Part shown: one piece after another, positions 42,576 to 50,016 of the stretch
Numbering within the stretch: the first letter of the stretch is position 1
Layout of the letters: each line of letters opens with the position of its first letter
DNA from: an uncultured Clostridia bacterium
GTDB lineage: Bacteria; Bacillota; Clostridia; Oscillospirales; CAG-272
Reading direction: 5' to 3'
Assembly (NCBI GenBank): GCA_944392615.1
Contig: CALXXF010000016.1
Span: forward strand, 1 to 52,997
Length of the DNA: 52,997 bases
Made by a program: the position numbers and the translations under genes
The notes under the pieces: generated by a model
Databases searched by the model: none
The model's input: the letters and a program-made list of their open reading frames with translations, nothing else
Told to the model about the DNA's origin: nothing

Positions 42576-42605
42576 ATACTCTGATAAACTATCAGGTTTT
42601 GTCAA
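42576..42605 (-). promoter_or_regulatory. Promoter with an operator-like dyad
   Basis: On the minus strand, TTGACA (42600-42605) is followed after 18 bases by GAGTAT (42576-42581), a weak -10. A perfect 15-bp dyad CTGATAAACTATCAG (42581-42595) fills the spacer, a typical place for a repressor site. Confidence 0.55.
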
Positions 42606-42809
42606 ATAAATGTCGCGGAAATACCGGTATACAATGGATATCTTAATAATAATTTTATTATATCGGCATTGTTTTCAGAAGCTGGTATTTTGGTTCGGTA
42701 TAAAAAGCACTGCAAAGAATTTTTTCAGAGGAATACATACGGAATTCAGCATGCAAGCCATGTATGATAAAATTATAGTTTGTGAAGATGAGGAGATTTG
42801 TTTTAAAAA

Positions 42810-43922
42810 TCAGAGTTTTGCGTTCATTTTAAGGTACGCGTCTATGAACCCGTCAATCCGTCCGTCCATCACTGCTTGTATGTTTCCGTCCTCATATCCG
42901 GTTCTGGCGTCTTTTACAAGTGTATACGGCATAAAAACATAAGACCTTATCTGGGCACCCCACTCTATATTTGTTTTTACGCCCTGTATATCTTCTATTT
43001 TTTCGAGCTTTTCTCTTTCCTTTATTTCCGCAAGCTTGCTTTTAAGCATCTTGAGAGCGGTTTCCTTGTTCTGAAGCTGACTGCGCTCAGTCTGACAGCC
43101 CACAACTATCCCGGTTGGTATGTGTACTATTCGTATCGCGCTGTCGGTTTTATTAATGTGCTGTCCGCCTGCTCCGCTCGAGCGGTGTGCAGTTATTTCA
43201 AGGTCCTCTTCTTTTATTTCAATAGAGCCGTCGTCGGTAAATTCCGGCATGACTTCTACCGAAGCGAAGGACGTGTGTCGCCTTCCGGACGAATCAAACG
43301 GCGACACCCTCACCAGACGATGCACTCCGTTCTCGCTTTTAAGAAATCCGTAGGCATTAAGACCCTCTATCATTATTGTAGCGCTCTTTATACCTGCCTC
43401 TTCGCCGTCAAGCCAGTCAATGAGTTTTACATTATATCCGTGCGTCTCACCCCAGCGCGTGTACATCCTGTACAGCATCTGCGCCCAATCCTGGGCTTCT
43501 GTGCCGCCGGCACCGGGATGAAATGACAAAATAGCATTATTGGCGTCATACTCGCCGGTAAGCAATGCCGATAAACGCTGTGTTTGCTGTTCTGACTCTA
43601 TTTCTTCAAGCTCCTTCAGGATTTCGTCAGTAAAACTTTCGTCGTTGTCCTCAATCGCAAGCTCAGCCAGAGAATATGTATTCTCTACTTTTGCCTTAAG
43701 CGCCTCATAAGCATCCACTTTGTTTTTAAGTTGTTTTATTTCCTGAAGCGTGACAGATGACTTTTTAGGATCATTCCAGAATCCGGCTTCATATGTCAGT
43801 GCCTCCAGCTGCTGTATTTTTTCTCGTATTTCATCAATTTTGAGTGCTTGCGAAAGGTCGTCGTCGATATCTTTCTTTATCTGACGAAGCCTGATTCTTG
43901 CTTCCTCCAACTGGATAATCAA
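42810..43922 (-). CDS. prfB: Peptide chain release factor 2
   Basis: A 370-residue RF2 that recognises UAA and UGA. The stop-codon tripeptide SPF is at 207-209 (VRVSPFDSSGRRHTSF) and the catalytic GGQ at 252-254 (SSGAGGQHINKTDS). The start is TTG at 43920-43922, eight bases after GGAGG. Many bacteria interrupt prfB near codon 25 with an in-frame UGA and a +1 shift for autoregulation; here the frame is continuous through that region. It is the last gene of DUF1858-trmK-nif3-prfB, 14 bases after nif3. Confidence 0.96.
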   Translation of the reverse strand: MIIQLEEARIRLRQIKKDIDDDLSQALKIDEIREKIQQLEALTYEAGFWNDPKKSSVTLQEIKQLKNKVDAYEALKAKVENTYSLAELAIEDNDESFTDEILKELEEIESEQQTQRLSALLTGEYDANNAILSFHPGAGGTEAQDWAQMLYRMYTRWGETHGYNVKLIDWLDGEEAGIKSATIMIEGLNAYGFLKSENGVHRLVRVSPFDSSGRRHTSFASVEVMPEFTDDGSIEIKEEDLEITAHRSSGAGGQHINKTDSAIRIVHIPTGIVVGCQTERSQLQNKETALKMLKSKLAEIKEREKLEKIEDIQGVKTNIEWGAQIRSYVFMPYTLVKDARTGYEDGNIQAVMDGRIDGFIDAYLKMNAKL

Positions 43923-43936
43923 TCGGTATACCTCCG

Positions 43937-44725
43937 TTAAATGTGTTTAACTGGGTTGCTGTTATATATTTCGGTAATGATATTTTTATCAAATTTTTTG
44001 ATTGCATCTTCTAAAAACATGAGTACCGGATTTTCAGTAAAAAAATGACCTGCGCATATTACGCATACTCCGCTGTCCGCTGCGTCTACCAGTGCGTTAT
44101 ACTGTACTTCTCCGGTTATGAAAGCTTCGCATCCGCTCTCTATGGCAGCGTCTACAAAATCTTTTCCGGATCCTCCTACGACAAACACCTTTTTTACAGA
44201 TTCACAGGGTGTGTAGGTCACTGTATCAGACCCGATTCTGCAGGCAACGTATTCCGCAAGAGAACGCGCATCCATTTCCTCCGGAAGATGGGCTATTCTT
44301 CCGATTTCCTGACCATTATATTCAAACTTTTCTGTCTGGAAAAGTCCCAAAACAGAGCAAAGAGCGTCATTTACACCGGACTCCAGTGCATCAAGCCTTG
44401 TATGAAAGGAAAACGCGCTTATTCCTCCACGCATCAGCCCTGTTATTATACGGGATTTCATGTCACACCCGCTTATTGACTTTATAGGAGTGAAGATAAG
44501 AGGGTGGTGGGAGACTATCGCATCAAATCCGTTATCCACTGCGTGCCTGAACGCCGACATGGTTATATCAAGTGAAAGAAGGACCCTGTTCACCTCACGG
44601 TCGGGGTCTGACATGCACATTGCCCCGTCGTTATCCCATGAGCAGGACAATTCTGACGGTATGAGTTTATCAAGAAATCTGTACAACTCTTTTGCCGTTG
44701 CCAAAGTATGCTCAACTCCTTTCAT
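43937..44725 (-). CDS. Nif3-like dinuclear metal-centre protein
   Basis: A 262-residue protein of the Nif3/YqfO family (GTP cyclohydrolase 1 type 2 homologue). It has SCSWDNDGAMC, the metal-binding VSHHPLIFTPIKSI, SFHTRLDALESGVND, and the C-terminal VFVVGGSGKDFVDAA, EAFITGEVQYN and CAGHFFTE. It lacks the extra PII-like middle domain of Bacillus YqfO. The partner trmK lies directly upstream, as in Bacillus (trmK-yqfO). The molecular role of the family is unsettled. Confidence 0.93.
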   Translation of the reverse strand: MKGVEHTLATAKELYRFLDKLIPSELSCSWDNDGAMCMSDPDREVNRVLLSLDITMSAFRHAVDNGFDAIVSHHPLIFTPIKSISGCDMKSRIITGLMRGGISAFSFHTRLDALESGVNDALCSVLGLFQTEKFEYNGQEIGRIAHLPEEMDARSLAEYVACRIGSDTVTYTPCESVKKVFVVGGSGKDFVDAAIESGCEAFITGEVQYNALVDAADSGVCVICAGHFFTENPVLMFLEDAIKKFDKNIITEIYNSNPVKHI

Positions 44726-44737
44726 AATAGAAAAACA

Positions 44738-45649
44738 TCATGTCTGCATATTTTTTACCGGTTTTGCTGCAGCGCTTGTAAAACAAATCCTATCCCAAAA
44801 AAGCGGAGAATCTGCCAACTTCCTGGCATGCTCTTCCAATTTAATGACATCGGAGCAGTCCATATTTTGAATTTCTATCCCGGCTGCTTTTTTTCTGAGT
44901 TTCTCTGCCTGCTTGATGCAGAAAAATCTGTAGGCAGACTCATCCTGCCTTAGTACCGGGACCAGTCCAAAGAGAGATTCCTCTTTAGAAATACGTCTTT
45001 TTTTACCGCTGTATACGGCATATATGATACGATAAGGACGTCGCTTTTCGAGAGCATACCTTTCACATTTAATTGAAAATCCGTTTTCCGCAAGAAAGAC
45101 GCAGACTTTGTCTGAAAATGTCATTGGTTGCAGGATAAGCCTGATACCGATGTCCTTCAAAAACGGCGCAGATGATAGTATTGAGCAGATGGTATCTCCT
45201 CCCATACCGCAAATCACAACATCGGTAATTCCTGATTTTTCCATGCCGGAAAGTCCGTCTGTAAGAATTGCCGATATTTTGTCGCTGCATCCGTATTTAA
45301 TAATATTGGCACGCGCCGAAGAAAGCGGACCTTCTATGACATCTGAGGCAATTACATGCCCTGCTTTTCCGCTGAGCACCAAAAAAACAGAGAGATACGC
45401 ATGATCGCACCCTATATCCGCAACAATAACGTCGTCCGGTGCCGATGATGATAACTTCAAACAGCGGCTCATCTTTTTTCCGGACGGCGAGTATGAAATA
45501 CATGTTATCTCTTTTCCTACAAGCGATGCGGTTTTCAATAACCTTTCGGTTATCGGAACAGAACTGCATACGGAGCCGGATCTGACACGGAAGCCGTCTG
45601 TTTCAGTAAGTTTTTTTTCTGAAATACCGGTAAGAGTATCAATACTCAC
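44738..45649 (-). CDS. trmK: tRNA (adenine22-N1)-methyltransferase
   Basis: A SAM-dependent methyltransferase of the TrmK family (COG2384), modifying A22 of tRNA. It has motif I VIVADIGCDHAYL, VIASDVIEGPL, the NPPY-like CGMGGDTI region (DVVICGMGGDT), LILQPMTFSDKV, and a C-terminal coiled coil. The listed frame begins with a GTG overlapping the DUF1858 stop (303 residues). The conserved part starts only near MSRCLKLSSS, so an ATG at 45470-45472 (244 residues) is a serious alternative. Confidence 0.88.
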   Translation of the reverse strand: MSIDTLTGISEKKLTETDGFRVRSGSVCSSVPITERLLKTASLVGKEITCISYSPSGKKMSRCLKLSSSAPDDVIVADIGCDHAYLSVFLVLSGKAGHVIASDVIEGPLSSARANIIKYGCSDKISAILTDGLSGMEKSGITDVVICGMGGDTICSILSSAPFLKDIGIRLILQPMTFSDKVCVFLAENGFSIKCERYALEKRRPYRIIYAVYSGKKRRISKEESLFGLVPVLRQDESAYRFFCIKQAEKLRKKAAGIEIQNMDCSDVIKLEEHARKLADSPLFWDRICFTSAAAKPVKNMQT

Positions 45650-45846
45650 TTTTCAGAAAGAAATTTATTTATCTCGCTTACAAGAGCGTCGGCATCGGTC
45701 CCGTGTACTATGCACGCTTGTTCTATTGTTTCGCCCCTTGCAGACGGGCAACCGAGGCAATGCATCCCTATTGCGAGGAAAAATTTTGCACACTCAGGTT
45801 CTCTGTCGAGAATATCACCTATTACGGTTTCTTTCGTAATTGTCAT
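45646..45846 (-). CDS. DUF1858 domain protein
   Basis: A 66-residue DUF1858 protein, similar to the small helical domain found alone or fused to hybrid-cluster proteins. It has VIGDILDREPECAKFFLAIGMHCLGCPSA with the conserved CxxC (CLGC), then ETIEQACIVHG. The cysteines may bind a metal or a cluster. The ATG at 45844-45846 is selected; an upstream ATG is too close to the AAAGG site. It is the first gene of the operon with trmK, nif3 and prfB and has a strongly structured 5' leader. Confidence 0.93.
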   Translation of the reverse strand: MTITKETVIGDILDREPECAKFFLAIGMHCLGCPSARGETIEQACIVHGTDADALVSEINKFLSEK

Positions 45847-45873
45847 TTTTAATACCATGCCTTTCAACAAAAT

Positions 45874-45922
45874 GGTCGTCGCTGTTTACTGCGTCAAACG
45901 CAGGACTGGCGCGGCGACGACC
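45874..45922 (-). promoter_or_regulatory. Structured leader hairpin of the DUF1858 operon
   Basis: On the minus strand, GGTCGTCGC pairs with GCGACGACC (9 bp), enclosing a second perfect hairpin CTGCGT/ACGCAG with a 3-base loop. It starts within 2 bases of the predicted transcription start and ends about 8 bases before the AAAGG ribosome binding site, followed by ATTTTGTTG. It could be a 5' stabiliser or an attenuator. Confidence 0.65.
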
Positions 45923-45930
45923 GCGTAATC

Positions 45931-45959
45931 ATTATATAATATTTCCAACTGCATGTCAA
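45931..45959 (-). promoter_or_regulatory. Promoter of the DUF1858-trmK-nif3-prfB operon
   Basis: On the minus strand, TTGACA (45954-45959) and TATAAT (45931-45936) are exactly 17 bases apart, a perfect consensus. Confidence 0.9.
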
Positions 45960-45986
45960 TTAATTTATCAAAATTTTATTTCGTTA

Positions 45987-46015
45987 TTGAATAAACAATA
46001 AAAATGTGTTAAAAT
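45987..46015 (+). promoter_or_regulatory. Promoter of the HIT gene
   Basis: TTGAAT (45987-45992) and TAAAAT (46010-46015) are 17 bases apart. The leader of about 150 bases contains a GTGCA...TGCAC hairpin near 46060-46079. Confidence 0.65.
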
Positions 46016-46169
46016 ACAAGCGCAGTATGCGTAAGCCGATAGCTCGTGTTCGTTTTTATTGTGCACACATGTGTTGCACTTTATCTTATAAAAATAATTT
46101 TATAATGCCCGGCTGTAGCTTTCTGTCATTTCAGGATGAATTTTTAATATGAATGTGGGGTATTATGCA

Positions 46170-46505
46170 ATGTGTATTTTCTGTAAAATAGTTGACGGAG
46201 AAATTCCCTCTCGCAAAGCATATGAGGACGACACGATACTCGCCTTTTATGATATCAATCCTCAGGCACCTGTACATATACTTGTTATTCCGAAAGAGCA
46301 TATTGAATCCGTTGATGAAATAAATTCTTCAAACAGTGCGTGTGTTGCGCATATTTTTGAAGTGATTCCCAAAATAGCCGCAAGCGCAGGGCTTTCAAAC
46401 GGATATAGAGTTATATCAAATTGCAAAGATGATGCATGTCAGACAGTGCGTCATTTGCATTTCCATATACTTGGCGGCACAAGGATGTCTGAAAAAATGG
46501 TATGA
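46170..46505 (+). CDS. HIT-family nucleotide hydrolase
   Basis: A 111-residue histidine-triad protein of the HINT branch, which hydrolyses purine nucleoside phosphoramidates and related adenylates. It opens CIFCKIVDGEIPSRKAYED and has FYDINPQAPVHILVIPKEH, and the triad HLHFHILGG near the C-terminus. The ATG at 46170 is chosen over an upstream ATG because the family begins M-x-x-CIFC-like, and GTGGGG lies nine bases before it. It is monocistronic and ends at a strong terminator. Confidence 0.94.
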   Translation: MCIFCKIVDGEIPSRKAYEDDTILAFYDINPQAPVHILVIPKEHIESVDEINSSNSACVAHIFEVIPKIAASAGLSNGYRVISNCKDDACQTVRHLHFHILGGTRMSEKMV

Positions 46506-46600
46506 AGCAAATATGGATTTTTGCATTAAATATGAGCTTAAGATAAAAGAAGCAGAACTGGAATCTTGGATTTGTTTTTTGATAACTATTTAAACAGAGA

Positions 46601-46633
46601 AAAACACCGTAAGCAAAAGCTCAACGGTGTTTT
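46601..46633 (+). terminator. Terminator after the HIT gene
   Basis: AAAACACCGT (46601-46610) pairs with ACGGTGTTTT (46624-46633), with an inner AGC/GCT and a T tract. It is also usable by the convergent cyclophilin gene. The stretch 46506-46600 contains nothing else I can support. Confidence 0.9.
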
Positions 46634-46740
46634 TTTGTAACAAATCGCCATGCCAGTGTAAGTGGCGGACACGCCTGACGACAGAAAAAAGACTGTTATG
46701 ATAACTACTGTATGTGGACACTGTTTATATTTTACAGGAC

Positions 46741-47421
46741 TTATTCCACAACATATGCTCTTGTTATAATTATCTTTTCAGCGGGCACATAGTGCTGACC
46801 GCTTGAGTCAACTTCTGTGGTTTTGTCACATGCCGCAATAGAATCAACCACCTCCATGCCGTCAACGACCCTTCCAAACGCAGCATACTGACCGCTGAGA
46901 TGGCTTACCTGATCATCTTCCTGACATATGAAAAATTGTGATGTGGCGCTGTCATAATCCGAAGAGCGAGCCATTCCTATGACTCCTCTTTCAAATTTCA
47001 AGTTGTTTTTCACTCCGTTTGCGCTGAATTCACCCTTTATTTTTTCAAGCGATGAATCCCCCATTCCGGTTCCGGTGGGGTCTCCACCCTGTATCATGAA
47101 GTTTTGTATGACTCTGTGAAAAGTGAGACCGTCATAAAAACCTTCCTCGACGTAGGATACAAAATTTTCAACAGTTATGGGCGCGTAGTACGGATAAAGC
47201 TCAAGCGTGATATCACCGTATCCCTCAACTTCAAGAACTACTGTAACCGGCTTCCATTTTACCAAGAACAGATATGAACAAACAACAGAAGCTATGACAA
47301 TCAGAACGGAAAGCACCGAAACTGATATTATAAGTGCTTTTCTTCTTTTTTTGCGTTTTTCTTCTTTTAGCAGCTGCTGTTGATATCTCATTACACGTTT
47401 TCTTGCGCTTTTGTTTGACAT
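46741..47421 (-). CDS. Membrane-anchored cyclophilin peptidyl-prolyl isomerase
   Basis: A 226-residue protein. A basic N-terminus (EEKRKKRRK) precedes a transmembrane helix (about 29-53), and the cyclophilin domain lies outside. The catalytic pattern is complete: TFHRVIQNFMIQGGDPTGTG, GVIGMARS, SQFFICQ and YAAFGRVVDGMEVV. It should help fold secreted proteins at the cell surface. It is monocistronic, convergent with the HIT gene. Confidence 0.94.
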   Translation of the reverse strand: MSNKSARKRVMRYQQQLLKEEKRKKRRKALIISVSVLSVLIVIASVVCSYLFLVKWKPVTVVLEVEGYGDITLELYPYYAPITVENFVSYVEEGFYDGLTFHRVIQNFMIQGGDPTGTGMGDSSLEKIKGEFSANGVKNNLKFERGVIGMARSSDYDSATSQFFICQEDDQVSHLSGQYAAFGRVVDGMEVVDSIAACDKTTEVDSSGQHYVPAEKIIITRAYVVE

Positions 47422-47550
47422 TAAATCACTTGACCTCTGTATCTGAAATTTTGATTCGTATTTTGCAATTTGAAAAACTTTGCTGAGGAATTATGCTAAA
47501 ATAAGCCTTCTTAAAGATATACAACGCGATTTACTTGTTAAAGAGGTACT

Positions 47551-48276
47551 TCAATATGTATCAACGTCATATACATAGTTTTCTATCGATACAGTGAGAT
47601 TTCCGTTGAGACAACGCAATTCGTCCAGCATTTCTTTTTGATTTATTCCTTTCTTGAATGAAACGGAATATGAAAGAACGAACATCGTCCCGAAGTTTGA
47701 GGACTTAACCTTTACTACTTCCCACCTGACTGTATATTTAGCAAGTATCTCGTCAAACACGCCTTCGTAGTTGAGATTTTCCGGAATCGTTATCTTTATT
47801 ACTTTCTTTGGATTTCTTGTATCACCGAAACGTACAAACATCAGAATAGTCATAACTACTATCATAAACACAGCAAGTATGCCTGCAACACCGATGTAGC
47901 CTCTTCCGCAGGCAAGACCAAGCGTAAGAGCTGCAAATATGTATGCAAGGTCTTTGGGACTTCCCTGAGTGCTTCTGAACCTGATTATAGTAAGAGCTCC
48001 GCCTATGGAGATAGCGCTCAGAGCGGTAGATGTATTCCCTGCTCCTGAGAGATTTGACGATACAACACAAAGAGTTGCCAGTATGGACGGCAACATTATG
48101 AGCGTATATGCCATTCCCTTTGAATATCCCTCATATCTGTTTGTAAGAATGTAAAGTATGCTGAGAGACGCTCCCAAAATAAGTGAGCTAATAAGGACAG
48201 CAAGCACCAAGCTTAGGGTAACGCTGGTCATGTTTGAGGTAATAATGGTGTCTGTTGAAAAGATTTTGCTAAGCAT
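47551..48276 (-). CDS. DUF4956 membrane protein
   Basis: A 241-residue protein with four transmembrane helices (about 15-35, 48-68, 80-100 with a polar loop, 118-140) and a C-terminal cytoplasmic alpha/beta domain. The DUF4956 hallmark is GGALTIIRFRSTQGSPKDLAYIF with its charged R/K pair (split here at IRFRST). The ATG at 48274-48276 has GGAGG nine bases upstream and overlaps the end of the VTC gene by 8 bases, so the two are coupled. DUF4956 proteins regularly accompany bacterial VTC-domain proteins; the role is unproven. Confidence 0.92.
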   Translation of the reverse strand: MLSKIFSTDTIITSNMTSVTLSLVLAVLISSLILGASLSILYILTNRYEGYSKGMAYTLIMLPSILATLCVVSSNLSGAGNTSTALSAISIGGALTIIRFRSTQGSPKDLAYIFAALTLGLACGRGYIGVAGILAVFMIVVMTILMFVRFGDTRNPKKVIKITIPENLNYEGVFDEILAKYTVRWEVVKVKSSNFGTMFVLSYSVSFKKGINQKEMLDELRCLNGNLTVSIENYVYDVDTY

Positions 48277-49027
48277 TGTGTGATACCTCCGCAAGATATT
48301 CCGGTTTTCCGGTGACATAATATTCGTATTCTTTTCCGTATTTCGAGAACTTGCTGTTGAAAATACCGTTTTCACTTAGATACCTTGCAAGCCATAGAGG
48401 CACTGTGTTAGGTATCTTTATTTCCATGAGTATTATGCCGGGAGGCAAGACATCATATCCGGAAGTGTCTCCGTCAAATGTGAGATTTTCACGTCTTGTG
48501 AATATTTCTTTGTCAAATGTTATACGCAGCTCTTTGTCATCCTTGCCGAACATAGCCACCCTGTCGTATGCAATATAAACCATTGGACGCAGGTCATAAG
48601 CAATAAGCATCCTAAGTATTTCTTTTTCAACCTGACGATCTATGTATTCGGCTGTTTTGTTTGATTCTGGCAATGTTCTTGTCTCTACCATGTGAAGCAC
48701 TTCACCGTACTTCATAACAGCACGTCGTTTTGTGACGATCCCTTTATATTTTTGTTTTATTTCAAAAAACACCTTGTCCTGTGGAGCTCTGAGTGCGTAG
48801 TATGAACGTGCACGCAATTTTTCCTTATATATGGGACCGTCAACCGAAGTTCTGATAAGACAGTTGTCCGGGGAGTCAAAATAGATGTTGTAAAGTTTGT
48901 ATGACTTGTTGTTAAGACAATACGCGTCATAATTCATGTAGTCGCTGAGAAACGCCCTGATTTTTTCATACTGCTCAAAAGTAAGCATATATTTTTTTTC
49001 ATAGCGTTTGAAAACAGCTATTGCCAT
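48269..49027 (-). CDS. VTC-domain protein (polyphosphate polymerase-like)
   Basis: A 252-residue single-domain protein of the VTC/CYTH tunnel fold. Key residues are arranged as in yeast Vtc4: RYEKKYML at the start, YNIYFDSPDN, KEKLRARSYY, VFFEIKQKYKG, VTKRRAVM, RPMVYIAYDRVAM, LRITFDKEI, and the C-terminal LMEIKIPNTVP. The basic and acidic tunnel residues appear complete, so polyphosphate synthesis from ATP is plausible. The ATG at 49025-49027 has AAAGGA nine bases upstream. It is coupled to the DUF4956 gene downstream. Confidence 0.9.
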   Translation of the reverse strand: MAIAVFKRYEKKYMLTFEQYEKIRAFLSDYMNYDAYCLNNKSYKLYNIYFDSPDNCLIRTSVDGPIYKEKLRARSYYALRAPQDKVFFEIKQKYKGIVTKRRAVMKYGEVLHMVETRTLPESNKTAEYIDRQVEKEILRMLIAYDLRPMVYIAYDRVAMFGKDDKELRITFDKEIFTRRENLTFDGDTSGYDVLPPGIILMEIKIPNTVPLWLARYLSENGIFNSKFSKYGKEYEYYVTGKPEYLAEVSHNA

Positions 49028-49075
49028 CGCCGTTTTTCCTTTCAAAGTATCTTTGCAGAAATTCAGTAACAATCA

Positions 49076-49105
49076 ATTATACACAACAATTATTAATTTG
49101 TTGTG
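49076..49105 (-). promoter_or_regulatory. Promoter with dyad before the VTC-DUF4956 operon
   Basis: On the minus strand, TATAAT (49076-49081) lies 17 bases after a weak -35 (ACAACA). A perfect inverted repeat CACAACAA/TTGTTGTG (49082-49089 and 49098-49105) covers the spacer and -35 and could be an operator. Confidence 0.5.
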
Positions 49106-49164
49106 AACATTTCGTTAATATAACCTTCAAAATAACAATATCAGTCTGATTTTTTGTGGATATT

Positions 49165-49959
49165 TTATAATGTATCTGTTGAGATTGCGGAGAGTTTGCT
49201 TATTGTTATTCCTGAAATTCTGAAAGCTTTTTCTATCGCTTCGTTTATATCATACATTACATCACGGTAATTTTCTTTTTTAGTCCATATATTGAGTGTG
49301 AACTTGGCTCCGGCGCTGCTGAGTTCAGCAAGCCTGCAGGACGGTGACGGCTCTTCAAGAACATCCTCGTGATTGGCCGCTACGGCGATAAGAAGCTTTT
49401 TAACACGGTCTATGTCGTTTCCTCCAGGTATGTCCACATTGAAGTCCACCCTTCTTGTAGGCTCTATCGAGAGATTTCTGAGAGGGGTATTCGACACTGT
49501 TGCGTTGGGAATGCTTATCGTCTTATTGTCCTGTGTTCTCAGGATGGTGTAAAATAAATTCATGTCTTTGACTGTGCCTTCGTTTGTTGCTATTGCAATA
49601 TAGTCGCCTACTTTAAAAGGCTTGAATATGACAAGAAGTATTCCCCCTGCAATGTTGGAAAGGCTTCCCTGGAGCGCAAGTCCGATAGTCAGCCCGGCAG
49701 ATGCAATGATCGCAACGATCGAGGTCATCTTCACTCCCAATACAGATATGGCGAGTATTACAATCAGAGCCTTTCCTCCGAAATTGACAAACGAAGCAAA
49801 GAACGCTTTTGCCGTATTGTCCATGCGAGTGTTTTTCTTTATTTTCTTTACAAAGAAATTAACTAACAGCCATCCGATTACCATGGTTATGGCTGCTAAA
49901 ACGAGCTTGATACCTGCCGATGCAAGAAAATCAAGCAGTTTGTCAACAAATTGCTGCAT
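49165..49959 (-). CDS. mscS: Small-conductance mechanosensitive channel MscS
   Basis: A 264-residue MscS channel that opens under membrane tension after osmotic downshock. TM1 and TM2 lie in the first 90 residues. The pore helix TM3 has the glycine/alanine pattern SAGLTIGLALQGSLSNIAGG, followed by the beta domain FKPFKVGDYI and TIPNATVSNTPLRN. The C-terminal alpha/beta vestibule ends near residue 260. The second of two adjacent ATG codons has the better spacing (8) from GGAGG. It has the minimal three-helix architecture. Confidence 0.95.
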   Translation of the reverse strand: MQQFVDKLLDFLASAGIKLVLAAITMVIGWLLVNFFVKKIKKNTRMDNTAKAFFASFVNFGGKALIVILAISVLGVKMTSIVAIIASAGLTIGLALQGSLSNIAGGILLVIFKPFKVGDYIAIATNEGTVKDMNLFYTILRTQDNKTISIPNATVSNTPLRNLSIEPTRRVDFNVDIPGGNDIDRVKKLLIAVAANHEDVLEEPSPSCRLAELSSAGAKFTLNIWTKKENYRDVMYDINEAIEKAFRISGITISKLSAISTDTL

Positions 49960-50016
49960 CATGGAGCCCTCCCTGTATTTTGATATTTGTGCCTCTGTTC
50001 AGTCTTTTGTGTCAGC

